A program made the position numbers and the translations under genes. 64,000 nt of DNA, taken from positions 55,164,221 to 55,228,220 of the forward strand of contig CM060731.1 in NCBI GenBank assembly GCA_030704615.1, written 5' to 3'. Source of the stretch: Takakia lepidozioides (Eukaryota > Streptophyta > Takakiopsida > Takakiales > Takakiaceae). Below the pieces are notes generated by a model. It ran no database searches. It was not told the DNA's origin and was given only the letters and a program-made list of their open reading frames with translations. This document shows, in pieces, positions 47,820 through 60,037 of this stretch. Position 1 is the first letter of the stretch. The number at the start of each line of letters is the position of its first letter.

Positions 47820-49190
47820 CATCCCTTCATCTGCTCTCAACGTTTCTCTTCCTCCCTCGTTGTCGCCCTTCCTCTGCTTGTGCGATCTGACTCCATATCC
47901 TCAACCGGATTCATGTGGCACAGCAGCACACAATAGGGAAGACGAAACGGAAGACCCTAACAGACGGAGATGCTTAGTGGAAGGGGCTGTGCGTGCAATG
48001 CTCTGCCCACCCCACCGAGCAGCGCAGCGCAGAGCGCACGCGAAGAAGGAGACGACGGACTGCACTTGGAAACTACGGTCAGGCCGCACGTCCTGGGTTC
48101 AAACCTGTGTTGCTCTGCTATATAGGTGAAGGCCACACAACCGTGCCCGGGACCCAAAATTCAAAACGCAGTTGAAATTTTAGAACCTACTCTGGCCCTC
48201 AGCCTCCTTATCGTTGAAACTTCTGCGTCCTTGCCTTTGCCCTCAACTCATCCCAAACAACTGTCCCTGCCTCCCTTGCTTTTTTACTCCGAGGGCCGCT
48301 TTACACTAGGGCCTAAGCCCAAGAAATCCCGGGCCCAATTTGTACCACTCTTGGGCTGGTCTTGGGCCAACTTCAACGGTCATGATCAAACAGCCATGAT
48401 CACACAAAAATAATATATTTTAATACCAAACTTTTGAAGTTTGGCCCAAGAGGTGAGAGTTGGGTCTCCATTCTAGGACGGTTCCTTTTTCTTGGTCCGG
48501 CCCAAGAAGTTGGCGCCAAAACTTGTGCTATGTAAGAGCCATGTAGGCAAATGACCCACTTCCATTTTCTTGGGCTCGGGCCATAGTGTAAAGCCGTTGG
48601 GCCCAATTTTCAGGCCTCCGCCAATGGGAATGCTCCATTCTCACTTGGTCTTGGGCTTACTCTTTCCTCCTCGTTTGTGCTCTTTTCCAGCTAGTATGCT
48701 ATGATATCGGGGATGTACCCCCCTAGTAAGCCTCCACAGCCCTTGGGGTGGTTATTTCCAGTGTTGTATTGGTATTGAATTTTTAACATATCAGCCGGGT
48801 CTGGGGCTTGATTTGTTTTTAAATGTGACCACTGGTATGGCCATTGGTATTGCAGAACAAGGATTTCTGAAATACAATATTGGTATAAGTATTGCTTTTT
48901 GCAAGAACCAGTATGTGGTATCAATAGTAGGGTTTGGAATTGTGCAATACCAGACAAATATCAACTCGGGTATGAAGTTTATTCTCACGACAGATAGGCT
49001 GAATTCCATGTGACATCAAGGGTTTCCAATACATACATAGGCATACCCAGCCACGATTTATCCATTGTCACTTCTTTGCAACAACCGTCGCCTTCGCAAT
49101 ACGCCCAGTGAGCTTTCTTCTTTGTCCTTTGGTTTCTTTCCATTCTATTTTCCGGTCTTCTCTGCTTTCTTATTCTTAATCTGTCTGTCG
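47820..49190. other. Upstream region, no gene supported
   Basis: This contains the presumed promoter of the minus-strand gene. A GGGTTCAAACCTG word at about 48,097 resembles a pol III B box, but no convincing A box or tRNA fold accompanies it. The interval 48,750-49,010 has repeated TTGGTATTG/GGTATG words of unknown meaning. Confidence 0.35.
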
Positions 49191-49227
49191 TTCATTGCCA
49201 CTGCATCTCTTGTTTGATTCTACAGCC

Positions 49228-49497
49228 ATGGAGGATGCTTGTGAAAAGGGTGGAGCGGACTGGTTGCATTTCGTGCACAAGTCCAGGTTAAAGGAGCAAA
49301 GGTACTGGTACTCACCTAAGGAGTATGATGCGAAAATAGTCGAAGCACTCTTAGACCTCCGCGCAATCAAGCCTGCGGACTCCAACTGGCAGAATGATAA
49401 GCTCCACTGTCTCTTCTATAGTGAAATTATGAAGGACAAAGTGCAGCTAAACCGCCATCGTGTTGACACGGGTTGCAAAAACAAACGCCACATGTAA
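49228..49497 (+). CDS. Small hypothetical protein
   Basis: The ATG at 49,228 opens a 90-codon frame, MEDACEKGGADWLHFVHKSR, continuing with a charged helical stretch (YSPKEYDAKIVEALLDLRAI) and ending at TAA. Composition is protein-like, soluble and without membrane segments. I do not recognise it. It could be the first exon of a transposon gene or a fragment of one; no neighbouring exon is evident. Confidence 0.35.
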   Translation: MEDACEKGGADWLHFVHKSRLKEQRYWYSPKEYDAKIVEALLDLRAIKPADSNWQNDKLHCLFYSEIMKDKVQLNRHRVDTGCKNKRHM

Positions 49498-49499
49498 TC

Positions 49500-52080
49500 G
49501 CCTTCATGGCCTTCTCACATGGTTATTTTTTTCCATGTCTCTTTAATATGATATATAGGGCCTCCATTCATTTTGTATTTATTTTTAAACTGGACCGAGA
49601 CCCTAGAAAATTTATTAATAATGGCATTGGAGATATAGTAGGTGGGAGAAATAACCAGTGTTGTACAGATATTGGGTTAAGCAGATTGCAGTTAGGATGA
49701 GAAATTTGTTAGATTTGGGGTGGCTGTGTAATTGCAGCTGTGATTACACCAAGGACGGCGTGGGTAGCATCCAGACCAGTTCTCTTAGGGGAAAGCTTTG
49801 AAAGCACAGTACAATCCACTGTCTAAGTGACAGCAAGCCAAGATCCTACTAAGGTGTGATACTGGAGAGATTTAAACGAAGCAAGACCAACTCTACAAGG
49901 AATTGATCACTCAAGAGGAAGAGGAACCTGCAATATCAGAGTCAACACATACCCTACTGAAGTGATGTACTCTAAGAAAGGACCAGGAGATAGAGCCGAT
50001 AACAAAGTGGCAATTGCAGAACAGAAAGGAGTGTGGAGTGTAGCGTTTGCGACAAACAGGCTCAAAATTCAGATGGGCTTTTACTTTGGAGTCTCTATTC
50101 TTTCAGTGGCGCCAATTGATCTCCTCATCGTGCTATGCAGGAGATGGCCAGGGGCTTGGGGGGTCACCATTGTCCCCCGTTCTTTTGAAAAAAACAAAAA
50201 ACAAAAACAAATACAATACACATAAAGAATAAATATACATCAGTACAAGTATCTAGGCATGTGTAAACATGAATTAGTGTAGTACACATACCAGAGTAAA
50301 TGAGGAAGAGGCCAGGGAAGTACTGATATTGTGGCTGGTATGAAAAAACTGATATCAGCCTCGTCTGGTACATGACCAAATATTCTCCAAAATGATACCA
50401 AACTGGTTTATCTCATACCAGTGCATATACAAGTACTTTATACCAGTTGCCAAAACTTTGAATGCATGTTAATTTTTAAATAAAAAATTCATGAGAGTTC
50501 AAATAACATTTCCTTAAAAATGCTTAAACATGTTCACATGTTCCTGTACTACATGGGCTGCTTTGAGGTTTTCTGCCTCATAATTTAAATATATATTCTA
50601 AAATATAAAAATAATTTATTATTTTTGTAAAAATAATTTTTTTGATAATTGATTAAAAAATAATAATGATGATTGGTAAATCCAAAAATAATAACTAATT
50701 ATCCTATGATCTATACCGGAATTTATTGCAACCCTCAGTCCAGAATATTATGTTATATCATTTTAAAGCATTATGAATTGGGCACATATCGAATTATCCC
50801 TTTCTGTTCTACAGCTATTCTGGCTTCAAATCAAAACAATACGTAATAGGCCATAAATCCTACATGCTTATGAATTTCTCATTGAAATTTCTTATACAAG
50901 GCATCTATTATACTCTACACGTTTTCCTATTTTTTCATAATTTTTTGATATAATTTGAAATGTTAATGATATTTTCTGTGTTTAGTTCCGGAAAATGCAT
51001 TGCAAATATAAAATCAAATACCTAAATGTATCCAAAAAATCTAAAACTTTCACAAAAACATTAAATTATAGTGTACTTCAACTTTCTTGTTCTTTTGTAG
51101 TCACCATGTGTCTAAACTAGGCAATCTGATTTTCTAGGGCCCCGGCCGCACTGCCCGATTTAGTCGTGGCTAAGTGGAGTTTAACCAAGACTATGTTTAT
51201 TTAGCTGCCGCACTAGGCAATTTAGCCGTGGCTAAATCTTAGCCACAACTAAGCCAAGCTAAGGTACGCTGCCTAATTGTCCCTACTTTTAACCCTTACA
51301 CACACACCCCCCCCCAATGTATTAAAGTTAGCCCACGCGGGCAAAATGACGAAATTTTCACCTCCCCGTGAAGTAGACGGCTGGCAAAGTTTGCTGTTGT
51401 GCGTGTATTGAAATCAAAACCAGAGATACAATCATTTTTGGTTTTTGACAAAAATCGCCAGTTTTCGCGTGGAGGCTGATCACTCGTGTGCAAAAGAAGG
51501 AAAGTCGTATGTGTTGTTTCTGAGGTGATTTCCTGAAATGCATGAACAGCCCCGTTGGGCTTTTGAGCTGCAATATAGACGAACAGCAGTACAGTAGCGT
51601 GGAAGAAAGACACAAAGAGACGTACAGACTTGGAATAGGTATCAATCAAACAAGTGGACTATGTGTTAGACTGAGAAAATGTCCTTAAAAGATAGGTAAA
51701 AAATTTCAAATGAGAAATTGCTTTATTCCAGTTTGTACAAACAAGAGTGGGACTCTAGGAATCTCCAAGGAAAATGATATGAATTACAATGAAGGCGGCG
51801 GGCTTTGTACTACGGGCGACGTCCAACCTCTCGCATGGCCAAACTTAAGCTCCAGCAGGAGATTCCATTGTCTTGCTCACAACCCGCGCCAACTGAAACC
51901 GAGCACTCTCAGGCAAGCCACTTCCTCTTTCGCTTTGTGTAACACGTGCGGTTTTCTTCGTTTTTTGGTTTGTTTTCGCATCTTCAGCCTGGCAGCCCTG
52001 GAAGCGCATGGTTGCATTGCAAAAGCACGAGTTGTTGAGAAGAATGATCAAGGTCAGAGTGGTTAGAAAGGAGCCAGGTC
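49500..52080. other. AT-rich intergenic region
   Basis: No gene supported. About 50,460-51,090 is visibly AT-richer than the rest of the window. An A-rich run at 50,188-50,220, after a GGGGGGTCACC stretch, looks like a retroposon tail, but no body is recognised. 51,120-51,290 has two related GCCGCACT...TTTAG(C/T)CGTGGCTAA units with an inverted TTAGCCAC. A C-run lies at 51,308. Confidence 0.4.
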
Positions 52081-52081
52081 G

Positions 52082-52195
52082 TTGCTGCATTCAGATTTGC
52101 AACAGGGTGCACACCTAGCTGTAGATAATAGGTTGCATCTCGGAATTAAGGAAATCCATGCTGAGCTGAGAAGATTGTCTGAGCAGATGAAGTGC
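52082..52195 (+). pseudogene. PPR E+/DYW fragment
   Basis: Encodes LHLGIKEIHAELRRLSEQMK, nearly the same as the minus-strand PPR pseudogene at about 58,200-58,130. It stops after about 25 residues, where a dispersed repeat (ACATTTCACCCTGTTTTCC) begins. It is a relic with no PPR motifs attached. Confidence 0.7.
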
Positions 52196-52537
52196 CTTCA
52201 AAACATTTCACCCTGTTTTCCCGTCTTATGGAATTCGTGTTCATTTGTTCATCGTGTTTCATGTTACTAGTTGAGTGAACCTTAGATAGTTTGCAATGTG
52301 TGTGCAAAGCCGGCAGCTCTGGAGAAGGCTGCTTGTGCATGTCATTCTTAGGCATTGGTTCGATTTGTTTTCATTGTTGTTCCATGCCACTCCATACTTG
52401 GTTTTTTTTTGTTTTCATTGTTGTTCCACGATTGTTGCGATGGTGGTTGCGGTGCTCGTTGCGATGGTGGTTTTCATTCCGATGTTGGTTCTCACGATTT
52501 TTGGGGATGACAGAGTGACGACGAGCCCGGCACGCTG

Positions 52538-53390
52538 GTGGTATCATCGACACCTCCAACTGCTCGAGCAGTCACTCCAAAAGCCGCTACTCATCGCATG
52601 TTTGGATCGCCCAACTTGGGGTGGGAGGGCAAACTAAAACCTTTTGTTGGTGGACGGGAGGACCTGCAGCGAGAGTACGACAAAATAGACATTGGGGAGG
52701 TTGGTGCAGGCGGCATGGCAAGTGAAGGGCATCGGATGAGGACAGTTGATCCGGCAATGGAGGATGTTGATGCACATGCAGTAGGGCCCGCCCACGCAAA
52801 GAAGAAGAAGAAAGCCAAGCACATGCAATCCCCGGCGAGAGAGCCGTCACGGGCTGCGGAGGGGGGAGTGAGCAGGGCGCGCGAGGGTGTCAGTTCGCCT
52901 CAATCAAAGGTGGTCGTCCTGGAGGGCTCATGTTGTTACCCCTAGTAAGAAATAGAAAGCCCGTGAGAGGGCAAAAGAGAGGGCAAAAGAACAGGCGAGA
53001 CAGAAGGCTAGCCAGGAGGAAAGAGAAAAGGCCACTAAAGAAGCCAGGGGTGTCGAAATGACAGATGCCCATATAAGCGAGGGACGCACAGAGACGGTGG
53101 ATCCCTCCAAGACACCACAAAGAGGCAGTAACACACCGGTTACACCATCGCGGGCAGGAGCAGCCCCCACAATTATCCATACGGTGGAGACTAGAGGAGG
53201 GGAAAGAACACCACAAAGAGCACGGATTGTGCAAGTTCGAGGTGAAGCCGGGGAGAGGGTAGTAGAGACGGGGAGAGTGCTCGAGGTGGTTCCGGCGGTG
53301 GTCTACCCCTGGTACCTCCGTCACAGGTGTGGGTATTACATGCACAACAGGGGTTTCCCTGGACAAGCGCTGCACCTCTGGAACAACTGA
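52538..53390 (+). other. Charged low-complexity coding-like region
   Basis: Two plus-strand open frames (52,538-52,945 and about 52,950-53,390) are rich in Lys, Arg, Glu and Ala (KKKKKAKH; KARERAKEQARQKASQEERE) and may be the N-terminal part of the ParB-like gene, separated by a frameshift near 52,945. On the minus strand 52,890-53,729 is open for 279 codons, and its 53,700-53,350 part also looks protein-like (EVLQLEYAVTQPPIALDGEG), so the coding strand is uncertain. Confidence 0.35.
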
Positions 53391-53605
53391 TTCCCTTACC
53401 AAGCCAAAGTTTTCATAGAGACGGTCACCCTTCTCCATTTCGGCCATGACCTGCTCTGTAGTGGGAATGTCCAAGCCTTCTCCGTCCAGAGCAATGGGGG
53501 GTTGTGTCACAGCATACTCTAACTGTAGAACCTCTAAAACAACTGAGTCAACTGGTTGTGGTGGCTGTGGTATCGAAGTGACTTCCTCTTCCCTCTCCGA
53601 AGGCC

Positions 53606-56600
53606 GTGGACGACGAGAGGGAGCTTTCTGACCAGGATGACATCCTCCCGGACATCCCCAGGCCCCAAACCCGGAGCATACATGCTGGATTTGGCGGTCC
53701 GGGTGGGCTGCCGGAGAACCCCCCTGCAACAGACGTCATGTCGGAGTCGGATATGAAGTTGGCCGCTGCCAAGATGTTGGAGGCAACCCACAGCAACATT
53801 GGCAGGGTCCTGGGGGGCATGGTGTACCCGGCCAAGCTTCGGATTCCCCTTTGCCGCTTGGTTTCATTGCAGGTGGTTAGACCTGCCCTCCCAGGCGATA
53901 TCGACAAGCTGAAATTCTCTTTCCGGGAGGGATATCGAATGGGGTCTGCCGCGTTTTACGTTTCCATGGAGAACGACCACGGAGCTTCTCGTGCCCACAC
54001 TTCCGATGAGGTGGACAAATGGGGTCCCCATTGGCAAAGGCGAAATGAGGAGTTCGAGAGATTGATTGCTACTGATCCTCTTTTTCAGCACTTGTCCGGA
54101 AAGATGTTTTACGTGTGGGACGGCAATCATCGCCTCCTGGCATGGATGGAGTACATAGCCCAAGCCCACCCCCAACGACCTGGATTGGCATTTCGTCGTG
54201 GAGTGTGTTGTGCTCAAGGTTGCGGGGCCCAAAGATTGCAATCTTCTCAAAGCGGCAATGGCAGACATCAACTCATAAGTTACAATGCTTCTTGCTTTGG
54301 AACTTTGAATTTGAAACAGACATTTCATTGCCAATCGTCATATTTGTTGCAAATTCTCATTTCTGTATTGTTTAATGGAAATGTGGCATTGCAGGGTGAC
54401 TGAGAATGCCTTCATTGCCACCAACTTGTCCCATATGCTCTTCCGAGTGAAGGATGTCGGGAAGCAGAGGGTTCAAGAGTTTGCCAATTCGCTCAGTGCC
54501 GACCTCCTGCGCAAGTCGGAGGCAAAGGCAGACAGAACTTGGTATAGGCTGAGCATGGACGCCATGGTGGACTACATATTTTGGGTAAAGCTCCTCACTG
54601 TTTTGTTGAGCTAATCTGTCTCTCCTCCCTCAATAGAAGAAAAAGTGTTGAGCAGGATCTCTAATCTTATGTGCGCATTCTTTGACAGACGAAAATTCAG
54701 CAGGATTTGGCACATGCGCGGAGGTTCTACATGGAGTCAGAGGAGAAGAAACTAACCCTCCCGGCACTGGAATCGTATCTCAAAGCTGCGGAGGCGAAGG
54801 CCTGCATCAAGTACAAGTCACGGATGGTAAAGTACGTGGCTATAGCTGATCCCGCCCTTGGTGCCGATTTTCTGGTGGAGGTGGGGAAGCACTACTCCCG
54901 CACTCTGAAGCCCACAATGACACTGGAGAAGTTGCATCGTCTAGCCACATCATGTGTGGATGCAACAAAAAGGTTATACATTCTTAACCAAATTGTCGTG
55001 GCAACAATTCGTTTTTGTGGTGTTTGGCGCTTACTAATATGTTGGGTGGTTGGACAGACCCGGTGGCTCCAAATCTGGAATGGTTCCCAAAGTACAAGGG
55101 ACATGTGGAGCTTCCCCAAACCCGACAAACTGTCCGACCCCACATTCGACATGTGGATGAACCGCATGACATGGTGGTTTCAGGTACTTTCCCACGCTTC
55201 ATTTGGGGCGTCTACTCTTGTATCGGATGGATTTATTGTATTTTTTGAGGAAAATGGTCTGATGGAGAATCTCCACAGGTGACGACGAATGCGCAAGAGC
55301 AGCTTGACACACACGCACATCAGTTCAAGCTGGAGATTTCTAGTGAAGCTGAGAGCCTACGCGACTATGTGACGAGGTACTTTCTGCTCTACAAAACCGA
55401 CCTATTCTTTCGAGAGATACCCCATGCCCGCCGGAGCCACGAGTTCACCGACCAGCCGAACGCGGACAAAGCGGCAATGCGCCTTCTGTACAGGTACATA
55501 CGCTGTGCTTTTCTTTCTAGTCCTAACATTTCCAGGATGTAAGAGGCCCTATGTGGCGCATAAAAATTAGTTGTGGTCCTAGGAAAAATGGCGCCGAATT
55601 TCCGAATTCGGGCCCTGGGGGATGTCCAGGGGGTGCTTGGCACTCAGTCCGGAAATTCGGCGCCATTTTTCCAGTTGCAGGCCCAGTCAGATCTGGGACT
55701 TAGCCATTCTCGGCCCCAACCTGGGAAAATGGCGCCAAATTTCCAGTTGAGGGCCCCGAAAATGGCTAGGTCCCTGGGGTGGCTAGCACCGAATCCGGAA
55801 ATTCGGCGCCATTTTTCCAGATCAGGGCAAAGTCAATTCTGGGACTTAGCCATTTTCGGGCCCAACCTGGGAAAATGGCGCCGAATATCCAGTGCAGGGC
55901 CCCGAAAAAGGCTAAGACCCTACAGTGGCAGGCACCGAAACCGGAAATTCGGCGCCATTTTTCCAATTCCGGGCCCAGTCAGTTCTGGGACTTAGCCATT
56001 TTCGGGCCCAACCAGGGAAAATGGTGCCGAATTTCCAGTGAACGGCCCCGAAAATGGCTAAGTCCCTTTAGAGGCAGGCACCGAAACAGGAAATTCGGCG
56101 CCATTTTTCCAGTTCCGGGCCCAGCGAGTTCTGGGACTTAGGCATATTCGGCCCCAACCTGGGAAAATGGCGCCGGTTTTCCAGTGTAGGGCCCCTAGTG
56201 TGGCAGGCACCGAAACCGGAATTTCTAGTTCCGGGCCTAGTCATTTTCATTCCCTAAAATTTACCTCGTTCTCGGGACCTCATTTTGTATGTTTCTTGAA
56301 TGCAGGTACTGCAAGTTCTCCCTTTCAGAGAAAGAACATTTGTCCTTCGAGCCGCCATTCTTCCTCGCATGGAGGAACCCTGGGGTTGACTCCATGTACA
56401 CTGACGTCATCGTGAAGGAGTGGCACCTGGAACATTTGCGCGACTGCCCTTGGTATGTGGACCTTCCGCCCGGCTCGCTCGACCCATCCGAGTTTCAATT
56501 GAAGCTGGATGTTGAGGCTCGACGAAACCGGGCTCCGCTACCTCCGATGGGTCCAAAGGATGCGAGAGCGCTTGCCCAGTCCAGGAAAGCGGCAGAGCTT

Positions 56601-57419
56601 GCTCAGGCAGGTATTCAAGAGAAATTGAATGAGAAGAATAAAGGACAAAAGAAAAGGACAAGGAAACAGGGGAGTACAATAACCCCCAAAAAACAGAAAA
56701 CCACCGGGGCACCAGAGGAGGCGCAGGAGGGGCCCCAAGGGAGTGACTCCGACGACGACTTTGTGCAAGGTCCTGCGACTGCTGCTGCTGGTACCAAGTC
56801 ACCGGTCGTCTGGGTTCCCAAGTCAGTTCGGACTGGGACTGGCTCTGCCAAGAAGTTGGCATTTGAGGGCGAGCCTACATGGTGGTATTCGGCGGTGACG
56901 TTTCTGAAGAGGCCAAAGCTAGAACCCCCAACCATCATCCAATGTGTCAATGAGAGCTTCCTTGACGCTCTGGCTGCCAGGGCGAAGAAGGTGGCACATA
57001 GCAAGTCTGTGGAGGAGCAGAAGGGGAAAGCCAAGAAGAGGGCTCCCAGTACAGAGCCTAAAGACACCCCTGGTTTTGAATCCATGATGGAATTCTTCAC
57101 GGCTATGAGCACGGATTGCAAGAGCACTCGGGGGGGGGGGGTTGAGGTGGAGAGAGCCTGCGATAGGATTCTCCTCGATATTCTAGATGGGGAGCTGCTG
57201 GAGGGCCTGGATGGTGTGCCCACATGGAACAGGTTTACTGAGGACTACTGGAGAGCCGGGTTTGGGCTGGCGGGGATACTCCTGGATGACGGTGGATGTA
57301 TGGTGGTCCTTGCCACAAGAGGGAAGACCACAGACAATGATGTGGCAAGATGGACACCGAAAAGTGTCACCCCGGTCCTCCTCAAAAAATGGTTCTGCAT
57401 CAATACGCAAGGGTTGTGA
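53606..57419 (+). CDS. ParB/sulfiredoxin-like domain protein, multi-exon
   Basis: Exons: about 53,606-54,278, 54,395-54,584, 54,689-54,972, 55,058-55,183, 55,279-55,493 and 56,306-57,419, with GT-AG edges except for the first donor. Near residue 100 the frame reads DIDKLKFSFREGYRMGSAAF, then GKMFYVWDGNHRLLAW, which fits the ParB-type fold where DG-x-HR lines the nucleotide site. Later exons are helical and Trp-rich; the last has a basic stretch (KKRTRKQ...PKKQK), likely nuclear targeting, and an acidic SDSDDDF. A C-run near 54,170 carries one base too many for the frame, and the 54,972/55,058 junction is one base out of phase. The start is not fixed. ParB-like domains are known mainly from bacterial partition proteins and nucleases; the function here is unknown. 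Confidence 0.6.
55583..56230. repeat. Array of about 147-bp dyad repeats in an intron
   Basis: Four to five units. GAAAATGGCGCCGAATTTCC alternates with its inverted form, GGAAATTCGGCGCCATTTTT, about every 73 bp, and CTTAGCCATTTTCGG with CCGAAAATGGCTAAG. Matching points recur near 55,699, 55,846, 55,991 and 56,137. Each unit can fold on itself. Confidence 0.88.
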
Positions 57420-57910
57420 ACAGAGAGCCAGAGTGTAAGTGATCAATCTATTGCATTCACTTCATATTGTGGTGTATCTAAACTAGACCCTGGAGTTGAT
57501 CCCTCTTTTGTTGGATGTGCCGACATTGGTGTTTGAGGCATATTGTTTTGTAAAGAGAGGGTCTAAGGAGAAGAGGCAAAAGATTCCCAGGAGGTGAGGT
57601 GGACAGTCCCCCAAGGAGAGGACGGAATTTTTGAGAGGCATAGTGGAACTGATGCATCACAGAGCTCGGAGGATGGGGGGGGTGAGGGGGATGAGGAGGA
57701 AGGCGGGGCAAGTTCCTCGGAGGGTGTAGGAGAGTAGTGCCCATTCCGGCTATGACAATTACGACACACTTGTATAGATGTGGCTTACCACAAAATTTGC
57801 AATAAAATGTTGCATTTCATTGCTATGACGAGTCCACTGGTGCCAAATTCCAACTTCATATGACCCTATTTCCGTGGACACACAATGGTCCGCTCATGCT
57901 TTTTTTTTTT
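57420..57910. other. Intergenic
   Basis: Nothing recognised apart from a G-rich stretch near 57,670 and a T run at 57,901-57,910 directly before the terminal motif. Confidence 0.4.
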
Positions 57911-57941
57911 CCGCTCATGCTCATGCCGCTCATGAAATAGC
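57911..57941 (+). repeat. 31-bp terminal-like motif, left
   Basis: CCGCTCATG and CTCATG modules ending in CATGAAATAGC. The reverse complement recurs, with the modules reordered, at 61,250-61,280, pointing inward from the other side of the PPR/SEN1 block. Confidence 0.6.
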
Positions 57942-59540
57942 AACCCCCTTTGAGATGAATTTGGTGGAGGTGTGGCAGTCACCACACACTCAAAGATTCT
58001 TGATGAGACGGAGAGGCGTCCTAGGGGTCGTGCTGATCAGCCCAAAACCAATGGCCAGCTTGGTGGCAAAGAGAAAATTCCTTTCCTCCACATCATGCAA
58101 TAAAAAACGTTTGTCAGGCACATACCCCGCCTCCTTCATCTGCCCAGACAATCTTCTCAGCTCAGCATGGATTTCCTTAATTCTGGGATGCAACTTGTCA
58201 TTTGGCTCCTTTCTAACCCCTCTGACCTTCATCATTCTTCTCGCCTTTGTAGTATCATCCCACCTGCCAGCTGCAGCATAGATGTTTGATATAGCAACAC
58301 ATAAGTCGCGACATCCTGCTCATCCCACTTGAGGATAAATATTGCCACACATTCAGCCATCTCCACATTGCCATGGATTCTGCAGGCACCAAGCAAGGCC
58401 TTCCACACCACAACATATGGATTGATTGGCATTTTATTAATCAGGTCCACTGCCACATGTACTTGTCCCGCTCGTCCAGAAGGTCCACCATGCAGCAAAG
58501 TGCTTTACTGGCAGGGTGACACCATGATATTGACTCAGGGAATCGAAGTAGCATCTTCCTTCATTCAGTAGGCCAGTGTGGCTACATGTAGAGCGAACAC
58601 ATATAAAGGTGATATTGTCCGGCTTCAAGCCAGCCACATTGTCCAATACTCCCTTTGCATCCTCAATGCACCCACATGGCGCATACATGTCCACCAGGGC
58701 AGTGTCCAGAATGACATTTGGTACAATTCCAGCTTTGATAATGTCACCATGCACCCTTTGCCCTTTTCCAGGGCTGCCAGGCTTGCACAAGCATTGCAAA
58801 CGCACAAAAACGTGATGTGGTTGCACTTCACCCGTTCCCCCATCATTTGCTCATAGGTCTCCAAGGCCTCCCCTTCCCCCAGGCCTCCATCCGCGCGCCC
58901 TTGCTGTGCATATCCTACAAGCATGGCTTTCCATGACACCAAATTTTGGTCAGCCATACTGTTGAACACTCCCTTCGCATCCTCAATGCTCCCACATTTG
59001 GCATACATGTCCACGAGGGTATTGTTCAGAATCACATCTAGTACAATTCCAGCTTTGGCGATGCAACCATGCACCTCTTTGCCCTTTTCCAGGACTGCCA
59101 AGCTTGCACACGCACTGCAAACGCACACAAATGTGATGTGGTTGGGCTTCACCCCTTCCCCCATCATTTGCTCATAGGTCTCCAAAGCCTCCATCCCACG
59201 CCCCTGTTGTGCATACCCCTACAAGCATCACGTTCCACGACACCACATCTCGTTCAGCCATAGTGTTGAAATTAACTCCCATCGCATCCTTAATGCACCC
59301 ACATTTGGCATACATGTCCACCAGGGCAGTGTTTAGGATGACATCTGGTACAATTCCAGCTTTGACGAAGTCACCATGGACCTCTTTCCCTTTTTCCAGG
59401 GCAGCCAGGCTTGCACACGCACTGCACTCTTCACCCTTTTCCAGAGCTGCCAGGCTTGCACATGCATTGCAAATGCACAGAAACGTGATGTGGTCGGGCT
59501 TCACCCCTTCCCCCATCATTTGATCATAGGTCTCCAAGGC
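57942..59540 (-). pseudogene. PPR-DYW protein, frameshifted and truncated
   Basis: Pentatricopeptide repeats in minus-strand order: ALETYDQMMGEGVKPDHITF, ALEKGKEVHGDFVKAGIVPD, TALVDMYAKCGCIKDA and DVVSWNVMLVG, then two or three further sets, each shifted in frame (near 59,215, 58,760, 58,500 and 58,240). An E/E+ block (IKEIHAELRRLSGQMKEAGY) leads to the start of a DYW domain (LAIGFGLISTTPRTPLR), where TGA replaces the codon before VCGDCHTSTKFIS. The HSE zinc-site motif before LAIGF is replaced by FATK, and the final DYW is missing. DYW proteins edit organellar RNA; this one cannot. A local duplication, CSACASLAALEKG, occurs near 59,420-59,470. Confidence 0.88.
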
Positions 59541-59670
59541 TCCTGGGAAATCACGCACATCCACAGGTACAAAGCGGCGTACAAAACCTGCGACACAGCC
59601 TATTATTGTCCCTTCCTCTGTACTCTCCACCTTCCCACTCTTAACACGACCCTTCCTTCTGCTACCCGTA
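59541..59670 (-). pseudogene. SEN1-type helicase exon fused to PPR sequence
   Basis: Encodes KVESTEEGTIIGCVAGFVRR, then FVPVDVRDFPG, resembling the N-terminal region of plant SEN1-like RNA/DNA helicases (block VAGTVRRHIPIDTRDPPG). The frame then passes straight into PPR sequence (ALETYDQMM) without a splice site, so the two are fused. Confidence 0.6.
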
Positions 59671-60037
59671 CTTCAGGAAAAATGAATAATTAGGGCAATT
59701 CACTTTGAAATGCTTGGAGGTGGCTTGTAATGCACTTAAAGCAGGAAAAATCACCACGGCTGTTGTGAAAGGCAGACAGATGCAGCACTCATATGTAAAA
59801 TAAGTTGCAAGAATAACCAACAAGTATATGTTAAGGACTCTAAAGGTGTGACAGCTGGATGCTAACTGGAATTGAGCAGATGAGAGTTTACTAAAATCAT
59901 GGGAATTGAAGCCCACCAATGCAGCAGACCATCCAAGTCTTAGTAATAATGTAAGTGCACACACATGTGGAAAGGGCTCATACTAGCTGACTTCAATTGT
60001 CAAGCAAGCAGCCATAGGTAGCAATTGGAATATTTAC

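Noticed and set aside
48080-48130. Possible tRNA-derived SINE or tRNA gene
   Set aside because: Only a B-box-like GGGTTCAAACC is present; no acceptor stem, A box or tail could be drawn.
55573-56141. 140- and 120-codon frames MAPNF-type
   Set aside because: They translate the 147-bp dyad array in an intron; no start context or conserved content.
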